This document shows positions 13,370 through 25,182 of a stretch of DNA of 64,000 nt, piece after piece. Position numbers and translations under genes: made by a program. The notes beneath the pieces are model-generated. The model was given only the letters and a program-made list of their open reading frames with translations, was not told the origin of the DNA and ran no database searches. The stretch's first letter is position 1; the number at the start of each line of letters is the position of its first letter. Source of the stretch: Pachypanchax playfairii (Eukaryota; Chordata; Actinopteri; Cyprinodontiformes; Aplocheilidae); NCBI GenBank assembly GCA_006937955.1, contig SSNP01000001.1, positions 9,142,082 through 9,206,081 of the forward strand, read 5' to 3'.

Positions 13370-13600
13370 TAGCTAGCGCCACAGCTAGCTTTTGCGGTAA
13401 ATAACTATAGAATAACAACAACACTGAGAGTTGGTTCAAGGTTTATAAAAGTGTTTGCACGAAGCACTATGAATGATTTTTAAGATTAAAGTAATCTTAA
13501 GAAAGAAGTAATCCACTTTGCTCTTAGCCGAGCTGTTACTAGCCGTTAGCTTGTTGATTTAGTCAGAACTAACGTTTATTTTCTCCAAACTGAGGTCACT
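13370..13600. repeat. Dispersed repeat, copy 2 of 3
   Basis: It carries GGTTTATAAAAGTGTTTGCA, TTTTTAAGATTAAA, ATCCACTTTG, TAGCCGTTAGCTTGTTGAT and TTTTCTCCAAACTGAGGT in the same order as the copy at 29,655-29,845. The match is much better than chance but diverged. It lies just downstream of the stop codon of the unnamed minus-strand gene and may be part of its 3' UTR. Confidence 0.55.
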
Positions 13601-13986
13601 CAAAGAAAAATGATTCATACACACATATAAAAGAAGACATGTTAATGTGTGTTTAAACTTGCATTATCAGTACAATATTTTTACACACTTACACATAAAA
13701 ACACTTTCTAACAAGAGATTCAGAATTGGTCATGATTCAACCAGCTGAAGTACTGCGAGAAAACGTAGCCTAGTACTTAAAATATCCCTCAAATGTGTCA
13801 TGGTAAAAAACAAGGATGCAAAAGACGAAACAAGATGGAAGAACATGAAGAAGATGACAGTATTTTAAAGCAGAAATTATTATGTAAGAATTCATATTAC
13901 TATACGTCCCTCAGTTCAGTTTTGTGCAAAACTATCTTTGAGTTTTTCACTAAAAGCACCAAAAACCAGAGTTGGGTTCTCTTGAG

Positions 13987-16900
13987 TCACAGTGCAACCC
14001 AGAGAATCGAAATGTTCGTACCGCCTTCATGAGTTATTTGGTTAACTCGTCCTCGAACGCAGTCCAAAGTAACAAAAATAGATGTACCATTCTGGACCTG
14101 AAACGAGGCTCTCAGTCCAATACTGGCCCACTGGCTGCCCTCAGGAATAGAACCAGACACCTGCTGAGCCACAGGACCTGCCTGCCCGCTCTGCCCTCCA
14201 ACTCTCTGCAATGTGAGTTTAACTATATTACATGAATGGATCAGTTTGAGGTTAAGGGCGACGTTCGCCGTTCCCTTCTCATGAAAGACAAAGTTCTTAC
14301 GACTGCTGGGTTCACCGAAGCGGCTCAGATGAACCTGTGGTGTATCTGGGCTGATCTGCTGGAACAGCAGCGGTTTATTCCTGACGGCCCCGAAGGGCAG
14401 ACCGGTCCGTGACACCGTCGCTGTCAGAGCCGATGAGACGGCAGAAGGAATCCAGATCAGGCTCAACATACTGATCCCAGTACTGTCCCCAAAGTACCGG
14501 ATGTTGCACTGAGAAGGAGACGTGATCTCAAAGGTGAGTGTGTCTTTGCTCTCCACCATCACTGCACCAGAGAGGGTTATAGAGGTGTCCCTGTAGTTTA
14601 CACCTGTTTTAAAAGCCTGTATTGCCTCTTGGCCGGTTCCGTTTCGGGTAGTATACGTGATCAGCGAGAAACCTTCTCGAACACAGGCGTGACCCATGGA
14701 ATATAGCGCCTGCTGAAGGACGAACTTCACCACTCCTCTTTCTGTGAAGAGCACCCCTCGGTTGTCATGAGTAAGGCTGATCATGTAGGGGTCAGACACA
14801 GAAGTGATGCGGAAGGTCGGGCGGTAGCTGGTCTGGTAGTGAGCTAGCAGGGACATCTGAGCCGTCATAGCAACAGCACCAGTATCGTGAGACAACCAGA
14901 GCAAACTCAAAGAAGGAGTGGTGAGATCAAAAACATGAAGATCCTTGCTCTGATTACAGTGTTGATTTGGACTCTTTAACAGCAGCGTGAAGATGTGGTT
15001 GGGTTCTACTTCCAACCCAGTACTGACACTCACCCCCTGGAAGTATTTCCCATCCGGTTGTTCAATACGAACGCCACTGAGGTCCTGACTTTCCTCCTCC
15101 TGGCTCCCATTGAGCCTCATCCCCACTTGGAGGAAGTTCCTGCAGCTGTGCTTTATCGCAAAGTTATGATCCAACCACACCAGACCATGCTGGAGAAAGG
15201 TCACCTTCCCTCCCTGATTAGACAGAAGATCGCTGCTCTCCTTGCCTCGTATGTTCAGCTGGAGACCAGGAAAGATGTGGTTACCAGATGTCCTGGCAGG
15301 GGGAAGTGCCACATTTGCTGCCCAGGACTTCGAGAGTTGGCTCTCTGAAAGCGAGCTGCAGACAGTGTCACTAGCCGCTGTGCAGGAAACGATGACCGGT
15401 TCTCCATCACAGTCTGAACAGGCCTGGCACTCCTGGAGTTCCTGGTTGTAAAAGTACTCATGACCACACAGACCCATCACCGCTTCTCTGGAAGAAACTC
15501 CAAGACACTTGAATCCCCCTACATAGAACAAGATCAAAAGGCTGTGAGAGCTGCACAGACATCCTGTTTGGCACAACATGACGACTACAAATAATCCTTT
15601 AGTTCTGCAGGACTAAAGTTAGAAGGAAAAGATGGAACTCACCAGGAGTGTTGAGGCACTTCACCCGCTCTCCACAAATGTTTGGTAGTTCAAGGCATTC
15701 ATCTCTATCCTGCAACTCATACAATTACAATCAGGAATCCTTTTTAACAAAATTCACTTTCTAAACTTTCTACTGTTTGATGGGAAACATGAGTTTTATC
15801 ATGTGTTTATACCTGGCACATCCTGTCTGCATTCAGAGAACACTGTGAGATCAGGAAGAAGCCCGGAGGACACGTGGTGCATTTCTCACACTGAGGTGGA
15901 TTCCTCTGAAAGTCACAGAACTCCTCTGGTCCACAGGGCGAAGGGCATCCCGGCAGAGACTGGGGAAAATGAGCCTCCCCGACAACGTCCATCACCTTCG
16001 AGTCGACATCCATTTTGTGCACAGCGTAAGATTTCTGCAGGTGGCTGCGGGCTTGGCTCTGCAGTCCCGCCATGTGACTCTCAAAGTAGCTCTGCAGCTC
16101 TGTCTGCAGGCCCTGGAAGGAGACCTGCTTGAAGGTATCTGACAGGAGGCTGAACTGGGCCTTCACAGCATCCATCTGTTCGTACATTTGCCTCTGCTGC
16201 TCCAGGATGTCACGCTGCTGAGAAAGCAGTGCCTCCTGTTGGTCCCTTAGCTTCTGCTGCAGGTCACGGATGATCACCTGCTGGGCTCGCAGGGCTTCCA
16301 CTAGCTTCTCCTGCCCCTTAGCCAGCTGGAGGTGCAGGATGAGGGCGTCCTCAGATGGCACTTCATTCTCACCTGAGACAAAAATCACAGTAGTAACTTT
16401 CTTTAGACTGGTTTTTAAAATGATAAATTGGAAACATGTGCGAACACTGTGACCCTCTGAGCTCAGCTGAGGCATGGAAAACCTTCTGAAAGTTTCCTGT
16501 GTGGAGTCACATCAAAGCACCTCCACATTTTCCAGGTAATTGACTCTGAGACATTTTTCCACTCCAACTAGTTGCTCTGCAGGTTGGCGACCTTCTTATA
16601 AAACCAACAAAGAAATCTCTTACTTTTAGAAACAGAATTTTTCTCTCTTGAAAGATGTAAAAATCAATTAAACTTTTCTTCAGTTAATTTAAAGTCTCGA
16701 TATTTTCACTAAAACTGTCACAAAACAAAAAAAAAGTAGTTTAAATGTGTTTATTTACTAAAGTGTTAAAATCAAAAGCAAAGAAAACAAACCTGGTTTT
16801 ATGTCACATGTGAGCTGGACTCCCAGAGCAGCTCCTCCGTGTTCCGATGACTGATGACCGAACTCAGGAAAGTCTCCCAGAACCTGCGCGGCTCTGTCAG

Positions 16901-17399
16901 ACAGGTAGATGGGGGTCACGTGACCCGCAGAGGAGGAAACGGTCCCGTCTGAAGCGGCTGGACATCCTTCACCAACACACGACCTGTCCCGAGGTTTCGG
17001 TCGTATCCTCGGCGGCAGCCTGCACTCGAACCCTCGACAGTCTCGGGTGTGATTATTGGGCTGAACTGATTTGGCGCAGCCCGCATCCGGACATCCCTCG
17101 GGTGATCTCACCTGTGTTCTTCCGTTGGGCTGGATGCTTTCTGGATGCGCTCGTGGAGAGGCTGGATGGAACTGGCTGGCAGCTGTTTGCGCTTCTCTCC
17201 CCTGTGAGGTTGGATGAAACTGCCGCGGCAGTCTGGAGGATCTGCTCCCCGGACAGTGCGCTCCTGTGCACGGGCTAGGAACCTCCGCGTGGCCGCCGTA
17301 ACAGCGCGTCCCGCGGCACATCTCTGCTGAAGCGCGCGCTGCGTAAAGCAGAGACACCCCGGAGAGGAACACCGACACAACCGGTGTCAGTACAACCAT
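13987..17399 (-). CDS. Secreted modular protein: coiled coil, TNFR-like/EGF-like cysteine modules, three tandem TNF/C1q-like repeats
   Basis: I do not recognise a named orthologue. Exons read on the minus strand: 17,399-16,793, 16,372-15,813, 15,709-15,643 and 15,518-13,987. All have GT-AG junctions with matching phases 1, 0 and 1, giving 921 residues. The first ATG with a good signal peptide (residues 1-25, hydrophobic 3-19) was chosen; an in-frame ATG 35 codons upstream would bury it. Residues 28-146 carry five C-x4-C pairs (28/33, 44/49, 103/108, 121/126, 141/146) in Pro/Arg-rich, disordered sequence. Residues about 210-310 form a Gln-rich coiled coil. Cysteines 345-388 look TNFR-like, ending DRMC. 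Residues 390-418 begin like a calcium-binding EGF (DRDEC) but lack the fifth cysteine. Cysteines 429-465 form a second cluster ending DTVC. The last exon then encodes three repeats (about 490-622, 645-770, 793-921), each with two cysteines 57-62 apart and a closing S-x-L-W strand. A trimeric extracellular or matrix role is inferred from this architecture. Confidence 0.85.
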
Positions 17400-20300
17400 C
17401 CTGCGGTTTGTATCTGGGCCTGTTGAAGAAAAGGGGGAAACGCGTCTTTCCAAACAAAAAAGATGGAGAAATCTCTGCAAGTTGTGTGATGAAGGCTCTT
17501 CCAAATCACATCCCCTCAGAACAAACCCTCCTCTTTCATCCTCTGCTGTAGGATTTAGAGAAAGTTCCGACTCTCAGAGAGGAATTAAGCCATCAGAAAC
17601 AAACATGAGCTGGATCTCCATGTCGGAGCCACTCTGAGGCTCCTGCTCCCTCACAGTGTGGCATTCCTCAGACTTCATTAGCATCAGGTTTCCATGACCA
17701 CGAGTTAACCCTTCACCCTCCCTCCAATTCCCCTCAGATGGAGTCAAAATAGATTTCTTTAAGTTCTGTCTTCAAATGTTCAAGATAAAAACATACATGG
17801 AGAAGCAACGATTTACTGCTGATTTCTCACACAGTGAAACAATCAACCATGAGGTTATCTGATGGAGGTCGTCTGATTACAGCAGGTCAAGAAGAAGCAA
17901 AACAAAAATAAAGACTGTATACAGATGTTCATTGTCTTTGATGGATTTAAATATCTCCAGAGCAGCTTTAGTCTCACAAACCATCTGTGAACTTATGAAA
18001 ACAGGATGGTTTCATGTCTGTAAACGAGGATATTTAACCAGATTTCCAGAGCAGAGTAAAAACAGCGAGTACCACAACACTCTTTTCACGTCTTCTCACC
18101 CACAGAGTGTCACATTTTACAAATAATCTGTTTGTTTCATGAGGTTCCGTCTCTTCCTGCCAGAGATGAAATGATGCTGATGCCATCTGGGGTCCTGATG
18201 GGGCCCCTCTGGTTCTTACCACAGTCTCCGTTAACTGATTAAATATCTGCAGTGTGAAGTCAGAGCTGCAGCTTAACCTCCATCAGAACCAACACTTTCA
18301 GACCACCCCTGGTGTCAGAAGCAGACGCATGGCCTCGCTCCCTGCTGCCGAGTGCCACGACCTGTAATCAGGATGTTTATTTGAGAAATGTTCTCCAGCA
18401 GACTTTGTGTTTGGGACTCTGTCCATCTGTTTGTCGAGAGGAAATGAAGGTGGTTGGGAGACACGTCTGATTCATCACACCACGAAAAGCTCAGAGGATC
18501 TTCGACTTCCCCCTTTCTTCGCTTCATTTGATCTTTCTACACATCAAGCAGTTAAATACTTTCAGTCTAACATGGTCCTGAAGCTGAGGAACACGCGTGT
18601 TCCTTTAAACATCATCATCATTTCAGTCTCTGCAGGTGCACTGCTGATGAAAAAACACATGAAATCTCCTTTTTTGTTGTTTTACTACTGCTTTTATGAA
18701 GATTTTGCATGATTTTAAAGTTAAAATAAGATCAGAAAGTTTTATTTTAATCAGTGACACAAACAAATCCAAAATCTAAGAACATGTGGATGTAATTTTG
18801 GAGAGGATTTCTAACTGAGGAGCTGTTATATGGTTCAGACTGAGCTCACACTGCCACTCCGCATGAAAAACTCTGTTCAGAGAAGTGAATTATTAACCGA
18901 GGCTTATAAAACTCCTCGTGTTGATTCAACACCTCTGGATCTGCTCGAGTGTTTCTCAGTCTTCATCTTCTCCACGTATTCAGTTCTCAAGCTGTTTGCT
19001 GATAACTATGTGTCGGGGGGTGGTGGTCCAGTGCTACAGAGTTGTGAAAGATTTCGTCTCTCGGCAGGAATGCAGTGACAGGTCTAGACTCGAACTTCCG
19101 CATTAAGCAGGAAGAAGTCACCAGCAATTCACATCCACACACCCAGATCTGACTACATGTGTCTGTCATCTTTACGGCTCTGTTAGAGACAAACATTTCT
19201 CTGTGGAACTAATGTCTAAAAGGCTTTTATTTTGAAACTTTGTGGAGAAACGAGGCTTGAAACATTGAAAAGGTGAGTTACTGATTGTTGAATCTTCAGT
19301 CAATAAGCCTGTAAAGTTTTTAGAACAAACAGGGAGAACAAGTGTGTTTATCTCTTTATGTCACATGTCTTAAACATTTGACTCCTTCAGTCACATGAAA
19401 TGGATCATTTTATGATCGTTGTGGATAAAACTGATGATTGAGACAGAAAATCTTGAACATCCTGTCGAAGCGTATTCTGACTATCAAACCCAACGAATCT
19501 GATTAATCAGAGTTACAACAAATAACTTTTATTATGGGAGTTAATTCCAGATAAACAAGATAAAATAAAAGTTTATGGATGTGTTTCGAACGCTGGGTGG
19601 AACCTGCTTCAGCTTGAAGCTGCTGTTGCACAATAATCACACAACAGCTGGATTACTAACAGCACCGTCAGTCTGCTGCTTATGAAAGAAACATTGAACC
19701 TTTGGATTTATTTACACAAACATTAAGTGATTTCCAAAGTCTGTTGTAAAAAGAGTCAAGGCTGTGTTATGTTTTGTTTTGTCGTCGTCAACCTGGGACT
19801 CATGTCCAGGTTTTATTTTGAAATCATTGTTTGGTTTCAGGATTCACACTTTTCATGCCCTGCGGCGTGTTATTTTCTCCCTCTCTGAGTTTCCTGCTTT
19901 GCTGCAGAGCAGATCCAGCTGTAAACACATGTGTCATAAAGAGATCTGACCCTGGTTTGTTACTCAAACCCAGACGGCTGCTCTGCATCCACTTGTCTGG
20001 ATCTTCACCGTCGTGTCCTGAAAACTTGTGTAAAAAGACTGATCTTAGAGTTGTGTAGAATCTCTCACACGAGTGGATTTTGAAATCATTCTGTGGACAA
20101 TAGAAGATCCAGTTGTGTGTTTTTACCAAGTCAAAGAGGAAGTGAAACCTGTCTGTTCTTCTCATCTCATGAAGGACACGTTATCTTCTCAGAACAGAAT
20201 CAAGTTTCTGATAAAATGTAAAACTGCTCGGTGTTAAACGTGCAGATCTTCAACATCTCCAGAGTCTTTCTGGCTGATTACGACTGTTTTCTGAAGAACC

Positions 20301-22689
20301 GACGTCGTTCTTCTCTCTGCTAACACCTTTTTTGAACACCTCGCCTCGGCTGCAAACCGAGCTCAGAAGAAACCGTCTCACTTGCTGAAACACGTCACTC
20401 AGGTTTTTTCTACTCTTATCTGAGGAGGAAGTGGACTGGAACAACTCCCTCAGCAGATGTTTTACACAATCACAATCATTTTTTTGGGTGGTAGTGGTGG
20501 TGGGGGGGTTCTTATGTTTAATAGGCCAGACCTCCAAAAAGATAAGATAATCCACCTGAAAGGATCAGCTCAGTACCCCCGAGGGATTTCTTTCCTGGTT
20601 TTTACACTGAGATTTATTTGATACCTGAAAATAAAATGAAAAGGCGACTTGTGCTGGTTCTGATTGGTTCTGTAGAACATCTCATCATCTGCACCTCCAC
20701 AGTGGCACAACCAGAGCACCAAAAAACCTGCAGGTGGCTTCTGACACAATTTCCGACACAGTTTTGTTGCTGCTAGTGACAGGAAGTTAGGGTTTCACCA
20801 CTTCCTCCAACCACTGGAACCCGCTGCTCCACCCCTCCTCTAACGGAGCAGGAGAGGGCTCATATGGCCAACGATTGACGAATCACATGATCACATGAAT
20901 TTCATCAGGATGGAAAACATCACAACATTGATGGAACATGATGTTTTCCCACGTGGTCTGTTAGAAGTTGATCCTCCATTATGTAACAGCTGGAACATCA
21001 TCAGTCAGTTAAAGGGTTTGTAAAGTCCTTTAATTACAATATTGCAAAATATTTCTCCTTTTGAAAAGATAATGAAAACATTTCAATCTGTGATGACTTC
21101 CCTAAAGACCGTCATGTTGCTCTGAGGCAGTGGAGAAAAAGAGGATTACAGAATACGTTATGCAATAATTTAGGAAGAAAAGCATGTCAAGTTTAACCAC
21201 AGAGAAGAAGAACTGGGTGGAGTTCAAAGCAAAGAGTCTGGGTTGGTTTTTGTAAAGCGTTCTAACACTTCATAAGATCATTAATGGCCAAAATATAAAT
21301 AAAAATTATTGTTGTTTACTTTTAGGCTCAAAAAAGAATCCAGTGTTCATAGCAGTCCAAAGCAGGGCGGCTCTACACTGGGGGAAGAGGGGGCGTTGCC
21401 CCCCTAAACAAACGTTCTGCCCCCTCAAATAAAAGCTTTAGTAGTTGAGAAAAAAAAAATATAGGTTAAACACAATATGGACAAGATTTACAACATTGAC
21501 TGAAAAATCCACTAGAAAATGCAGAAATGAGAGAATAGTTTTCACCTCTATCCCTCCTCCCAACTAAACAACCAATCACGTATGAGCAAATAGAGTGGAC
21601 TGAGGAGAAAGAAGCATGGCACTAAACGGCTTAAACAAAAAGTTAAAATGTTCTAAATCTGTTGTGTCCTACAAATTAGTTAGAAAATTATATTAAAAAA
21701 ATTTTTTTTGTAAAATTTACCTTTTTTTGAAAATTAAGTCCTTTTAGTTTTATAAATATTGGTTATAATGACAAGTTATATTTTATTCTGCAAATTAGTT
21801 TGAGAATTAGAGCATCCAATTAAGATTAAAGTTGTGTTGCTGTAAAGATCTGGATTGATGTTTTGTTTTATTCTTAATATTATTTTTTTAATTTTATTAT
21901 ATAAGACTTGGTGAAGTTATTTTTAAACTTGACGCTTCTGACGTTGACGGTTGGGCCGGTGTGAACGCACCATAATACTCGTTTCTGCCACCCTGTGGTG
22001 GAAGGAATAGGGTTGTGATTTGGCTCATTACTGTCACCTGGTGTTGGAAATAAAAGTCATCATTTTCTACATAGAATGGCTTTAAGGACGTTGATATTTT
22101 TTAAACGAAATTCATGCAAATTATTGTATAATTCAGTCTGAATTAAAGGGGCAATATGAAACATGAACGCCACAGCGATGCCTTAGCAGCAATTACAGAA
22201 AAACGCCTCCAGCCGTTGTGTGACATTTTATAGCCTAAAAAAACAAATTATATTTCTGATGTAGCACCACTGTGTCTGAACATTTAATGTTAACATGAAG
22301 TCAAAAAACCAGCAGAGAAAACAAGTCCCGACTCAAACCTCTCGAAGTCTAAAGTCCCTTTCAGACAGGCCATGAAAAACTGTAGTGTTCCAGACTTCTT
22401 CCGTTTTGCTTTTGAGTCTGAAAGCACCGTTCCGGAATCTGTTCTGGAACCTTTCCGGCTGAAGACCTTGTAACAAGAGCGGACATTCTCCGATACGATA
22501 GGCTCCATGTTTTGACTGTTCTTGACCAACGTAACATTTGCTTTGAGAAAAGAAGCTGAAAAACTGCTGACGGTGTAATTAAAGAGTTAATTAGAAACAG
22601 TCTCTTTTCTTCTGTATTTTGTACACTAAACTCCTCTCTGTGTCATAGACACTGACTCAGTTTTAAACTTAAAAAAAGACTTAAACTGT
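17400..22689. other. Intergenic DNA, no gene seen
   Basis: The first few hundred bases should hold the 5' UTR and promoter of the minus-strand gene; no clear TATA element was assigned. Several short frames show no homology. Around 21,360-21,430 a G-run/C-run inverted motif (GGGGGCGTTGCCCCCC) looks like the end of a DNA transposon, but I could not find its partner. Confidence 0.45.
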
Positions 22690-23395
22690 GTACTTTATTC
22701 TTGAGAATTCTTGTCTTGCTCTTGTCGAGGACAGTCGCATTTCGCAGCTTCTCCCTTATCTTCTTCAACCCTCCCCCCCTTTCCTGCTTCTGTCTCGTGT
22801 CTGCATGTCTCTGTGCCTTCTGTACTGGCTGCTACGAACTGGAAATTTATATGGATCTGGTATCGTGGTCACTTACACATTGGAAAACTTTTTTTTGTAT
22901 GGAGGACCACAGCCCCTCCCTTCCCCTGTCCACTGGACGCCAACAGACTGAGGACAGACATAACAATCGGTTCTGGCCCAGAGATGGTGTCCTTGACTCT
23001 TCTCTGCATGCATACACACACTGATCGCACTTCACATCCCTACAAAAGTTCTCGACGTGTCTCGTTTATTGTCCCCCGCTAAGGCTTTTTTTCAATCTCA
23101 AACAGCGCCACCCAGTGGGTGCTGCATGAGAGGAATTTTTTTTACCTATCTCCCCTCATGTGTTCTTTTCTGGTTTATTCTTTTCCTAACACACAGGTTG
23201 ATGCGTGCTTATGTATATGTATGTATGTATTTGTATGTATTCTCCTGTGTGATCTTGGCTGGTCTGATCGACGTGCGCCGGGCACACTGTGACCCTTGGC
23301 TGCCTGGAGAGTGAAGGCCAAGCTGTTCTCTGTATCTCCAGTTGAATTTCCCTTCTGGGATAAATAAAGTATTTTTCATTTCATTTCATTTATTA
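22690..23395 (+). mobile_element. Non-LTR retrotransposon 3' end (LINE tail), plus orientation
   Basis: The right end reads GAATTTCCCTTCTGGGATAA then ATAAAGTATTTTTCATTTCATTTCATTT. This is the standard teleost L2/Rex-type 3' tail closing in a short ATTTC microsatellite. The upstream boundary is uncertain, and no intact reverse transcriptase is present. Overlapping frames at 22,688-23,314 are Ser/Cys/Phe-rich and show no family signature. Confidence 0.6.
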
Positions 23396-25182
23396 AAAAT
23401 AAAGACTCAGCATGTTTGTAATCAAACTCTGAGTGGTGCAAGTGTAGAGGGAGGTCTGACAACGTGTTAGATACCTGCACAGGTGCAGGCCTGAACTCTT
23501 CATAAAGTCAACTTTAATCTAACAGGAAAGGCTGAAGTGACATAAGATTCTTCAGCTTAACATGAGCAACTGGATGCAACAAGTTCAAACAAATTCTGAA
23601 GACTTGAAGTCACGCAAACCCGCCTTCCTCACTCAGTCTGAGTTGGAGATATTTTGCAAGATAAGGCAGCCTGAGGGAACGTAGATCAGAGTTATGTGGC
23701 TGAGTTTTGCCTCCACCAGCTTTGTTAAAAAGTGTATTTAATGTCTTTTTTTGAGTTCTGAAAGTGGTTCAAACCACTACAACTTGCAAACATTTACATC
23801 TTCAGAATTTTTGTTGACTGTCTTGAAAAAAAAAAGTATTTTCTGATCTTATCCAAGTGGTTAAAACTTCACTGTAAGAAATGGAAACATTTTGTCTGCA
23901 TTAACTACTGTCATGCTGTATGTTAAAGTGCTCTATACACAGGGGTGCACATAAGTGGTCCGCAGGTCCACACACACTGTCAAAATATAAAATGCGCACC
24001 AGATGAAAAGTTGCAACACGCGTTTGCGTACTTAACATTGGTTTGGCTGAGCTGCGTGAATTTTTAGGTTAATCAGAGGCGGTTCATTGTCAAATAAATG
24101 AAGAATCCCGTTGACTTCTTTTGTTTGACTGATATGTTTCTCAGCCAGAGCGCCGAAGTTCCAGCTGATCAGCTGATGCTGCGTCTCTCTCTCTGTGTAT
24201 CAGTTTGTCAGTGTGACGGATTTTCAGTCAGTCAGATCAGTGCAGCTGACTGCAGGATTCTGCATCTCGTCAAAACTGAAAAAATTCACTGAATAAGACA
24301 AATAGACCATCGTGGTACAGACGTGTAGAACTACCTTTTTGTGCTATAAAATACAGAAAACCACCTGTTTTAATCAACAGTATCAGCGTATTTGTCTGTG
24401 ATCATTAGCCATTTTGAATGCGCGCAAAGCACTATGGGATATGCAGTCAATGCCCCATAACTGTCCAGTGTATCTTTTTATCTGACTGCATCACATTACA
24501 AACATCCTCATCATTTCAAAACAAAAAACAGTTACAGTAAACGACAGAAGCCCCAACAGCTGACTAATAAATTTCAACACCAAACTGTTAAATGTAGATT
24601 AAAGTGAACAATCAAACCTGTAAACAATCCAACCTGAACTCTGAAGCGTTTTTATTTTACCAGTATTTTTATATTTTACTGGTTTCTCTTGATTTTTTCA
24701 ACAATTAAAGGATTTTTATTGAAACAAAAATAGAGCCAGGTAAAGTAAACAGACTGAATTTGAAGCTTGATGAAACCAAAAACAAAGCAGAGGAGCTCGG
24801 AAGAGACACAGCGAGACACATTTAAAAATGTGAGGACCAAGCAACAACCCTAGGTTCTCTTCTGAGAACCAGGCCAAAAATATTATGTGTATCCCTGTCT
24901 ATACATAAACTTGACTTACTGGACAAGGAGATAGTCAATAGTCTCACAGTGTAGAACATCATCATGGGGAGGCAGGGAACATCTGGATAGGTCACCAATC
25001 TATCACAAACTGGATCACTCTCAGAAAACTCATTCATGAATGTTGAGAACATTTAAACAGTTGACCCACCTTGCAGACTCTGGAGGCTCTTTAACACCTG
25101 ATTTATTGTCTATAATGTATTTTCCTGATAAATAAATTGTGCTGTGAGTCAAAGTTTTCATTTGTGTTGTCACTTTACCCAG
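23396..25182. other. apbb1ip: Intergenic / probable apbb1ip 5' region
   Basis: No supported coding exon. At 25,165-25,182 a pyrimidine-rich stretch ending CAG lies directly before the apbb1ip ATG, so it looks like a splice acceptor. One or more 5' non-coding exons are therefore expected somewhere in this stretch, but I could not place them. A motif near 23,940 (CAGGGGTGCACATAAGTGG) resembles an hAT terminus. Confidence 0.4.

Noticed and set aside
14995..15348. Plus-strand frames of 69-143 codons opposite the unnamed gene (15-17.3 kb)
   Set aside because: They are antisense to well-supported exons with matching splice phases and have no homology of their own.
21361..22030. Transposon bounded by GGGGGCGTTGCCCCCC
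   Set aside because: Only one end is convincing, and no terminal repeat partner or duplication was found.
23940..24080. hAT transposon starting CAGGGGTGCACATAAGTGG
   Set aside because: The motif looks like an hAT terminus, but I found no matching inverted end or target duplication within several hundred bases.
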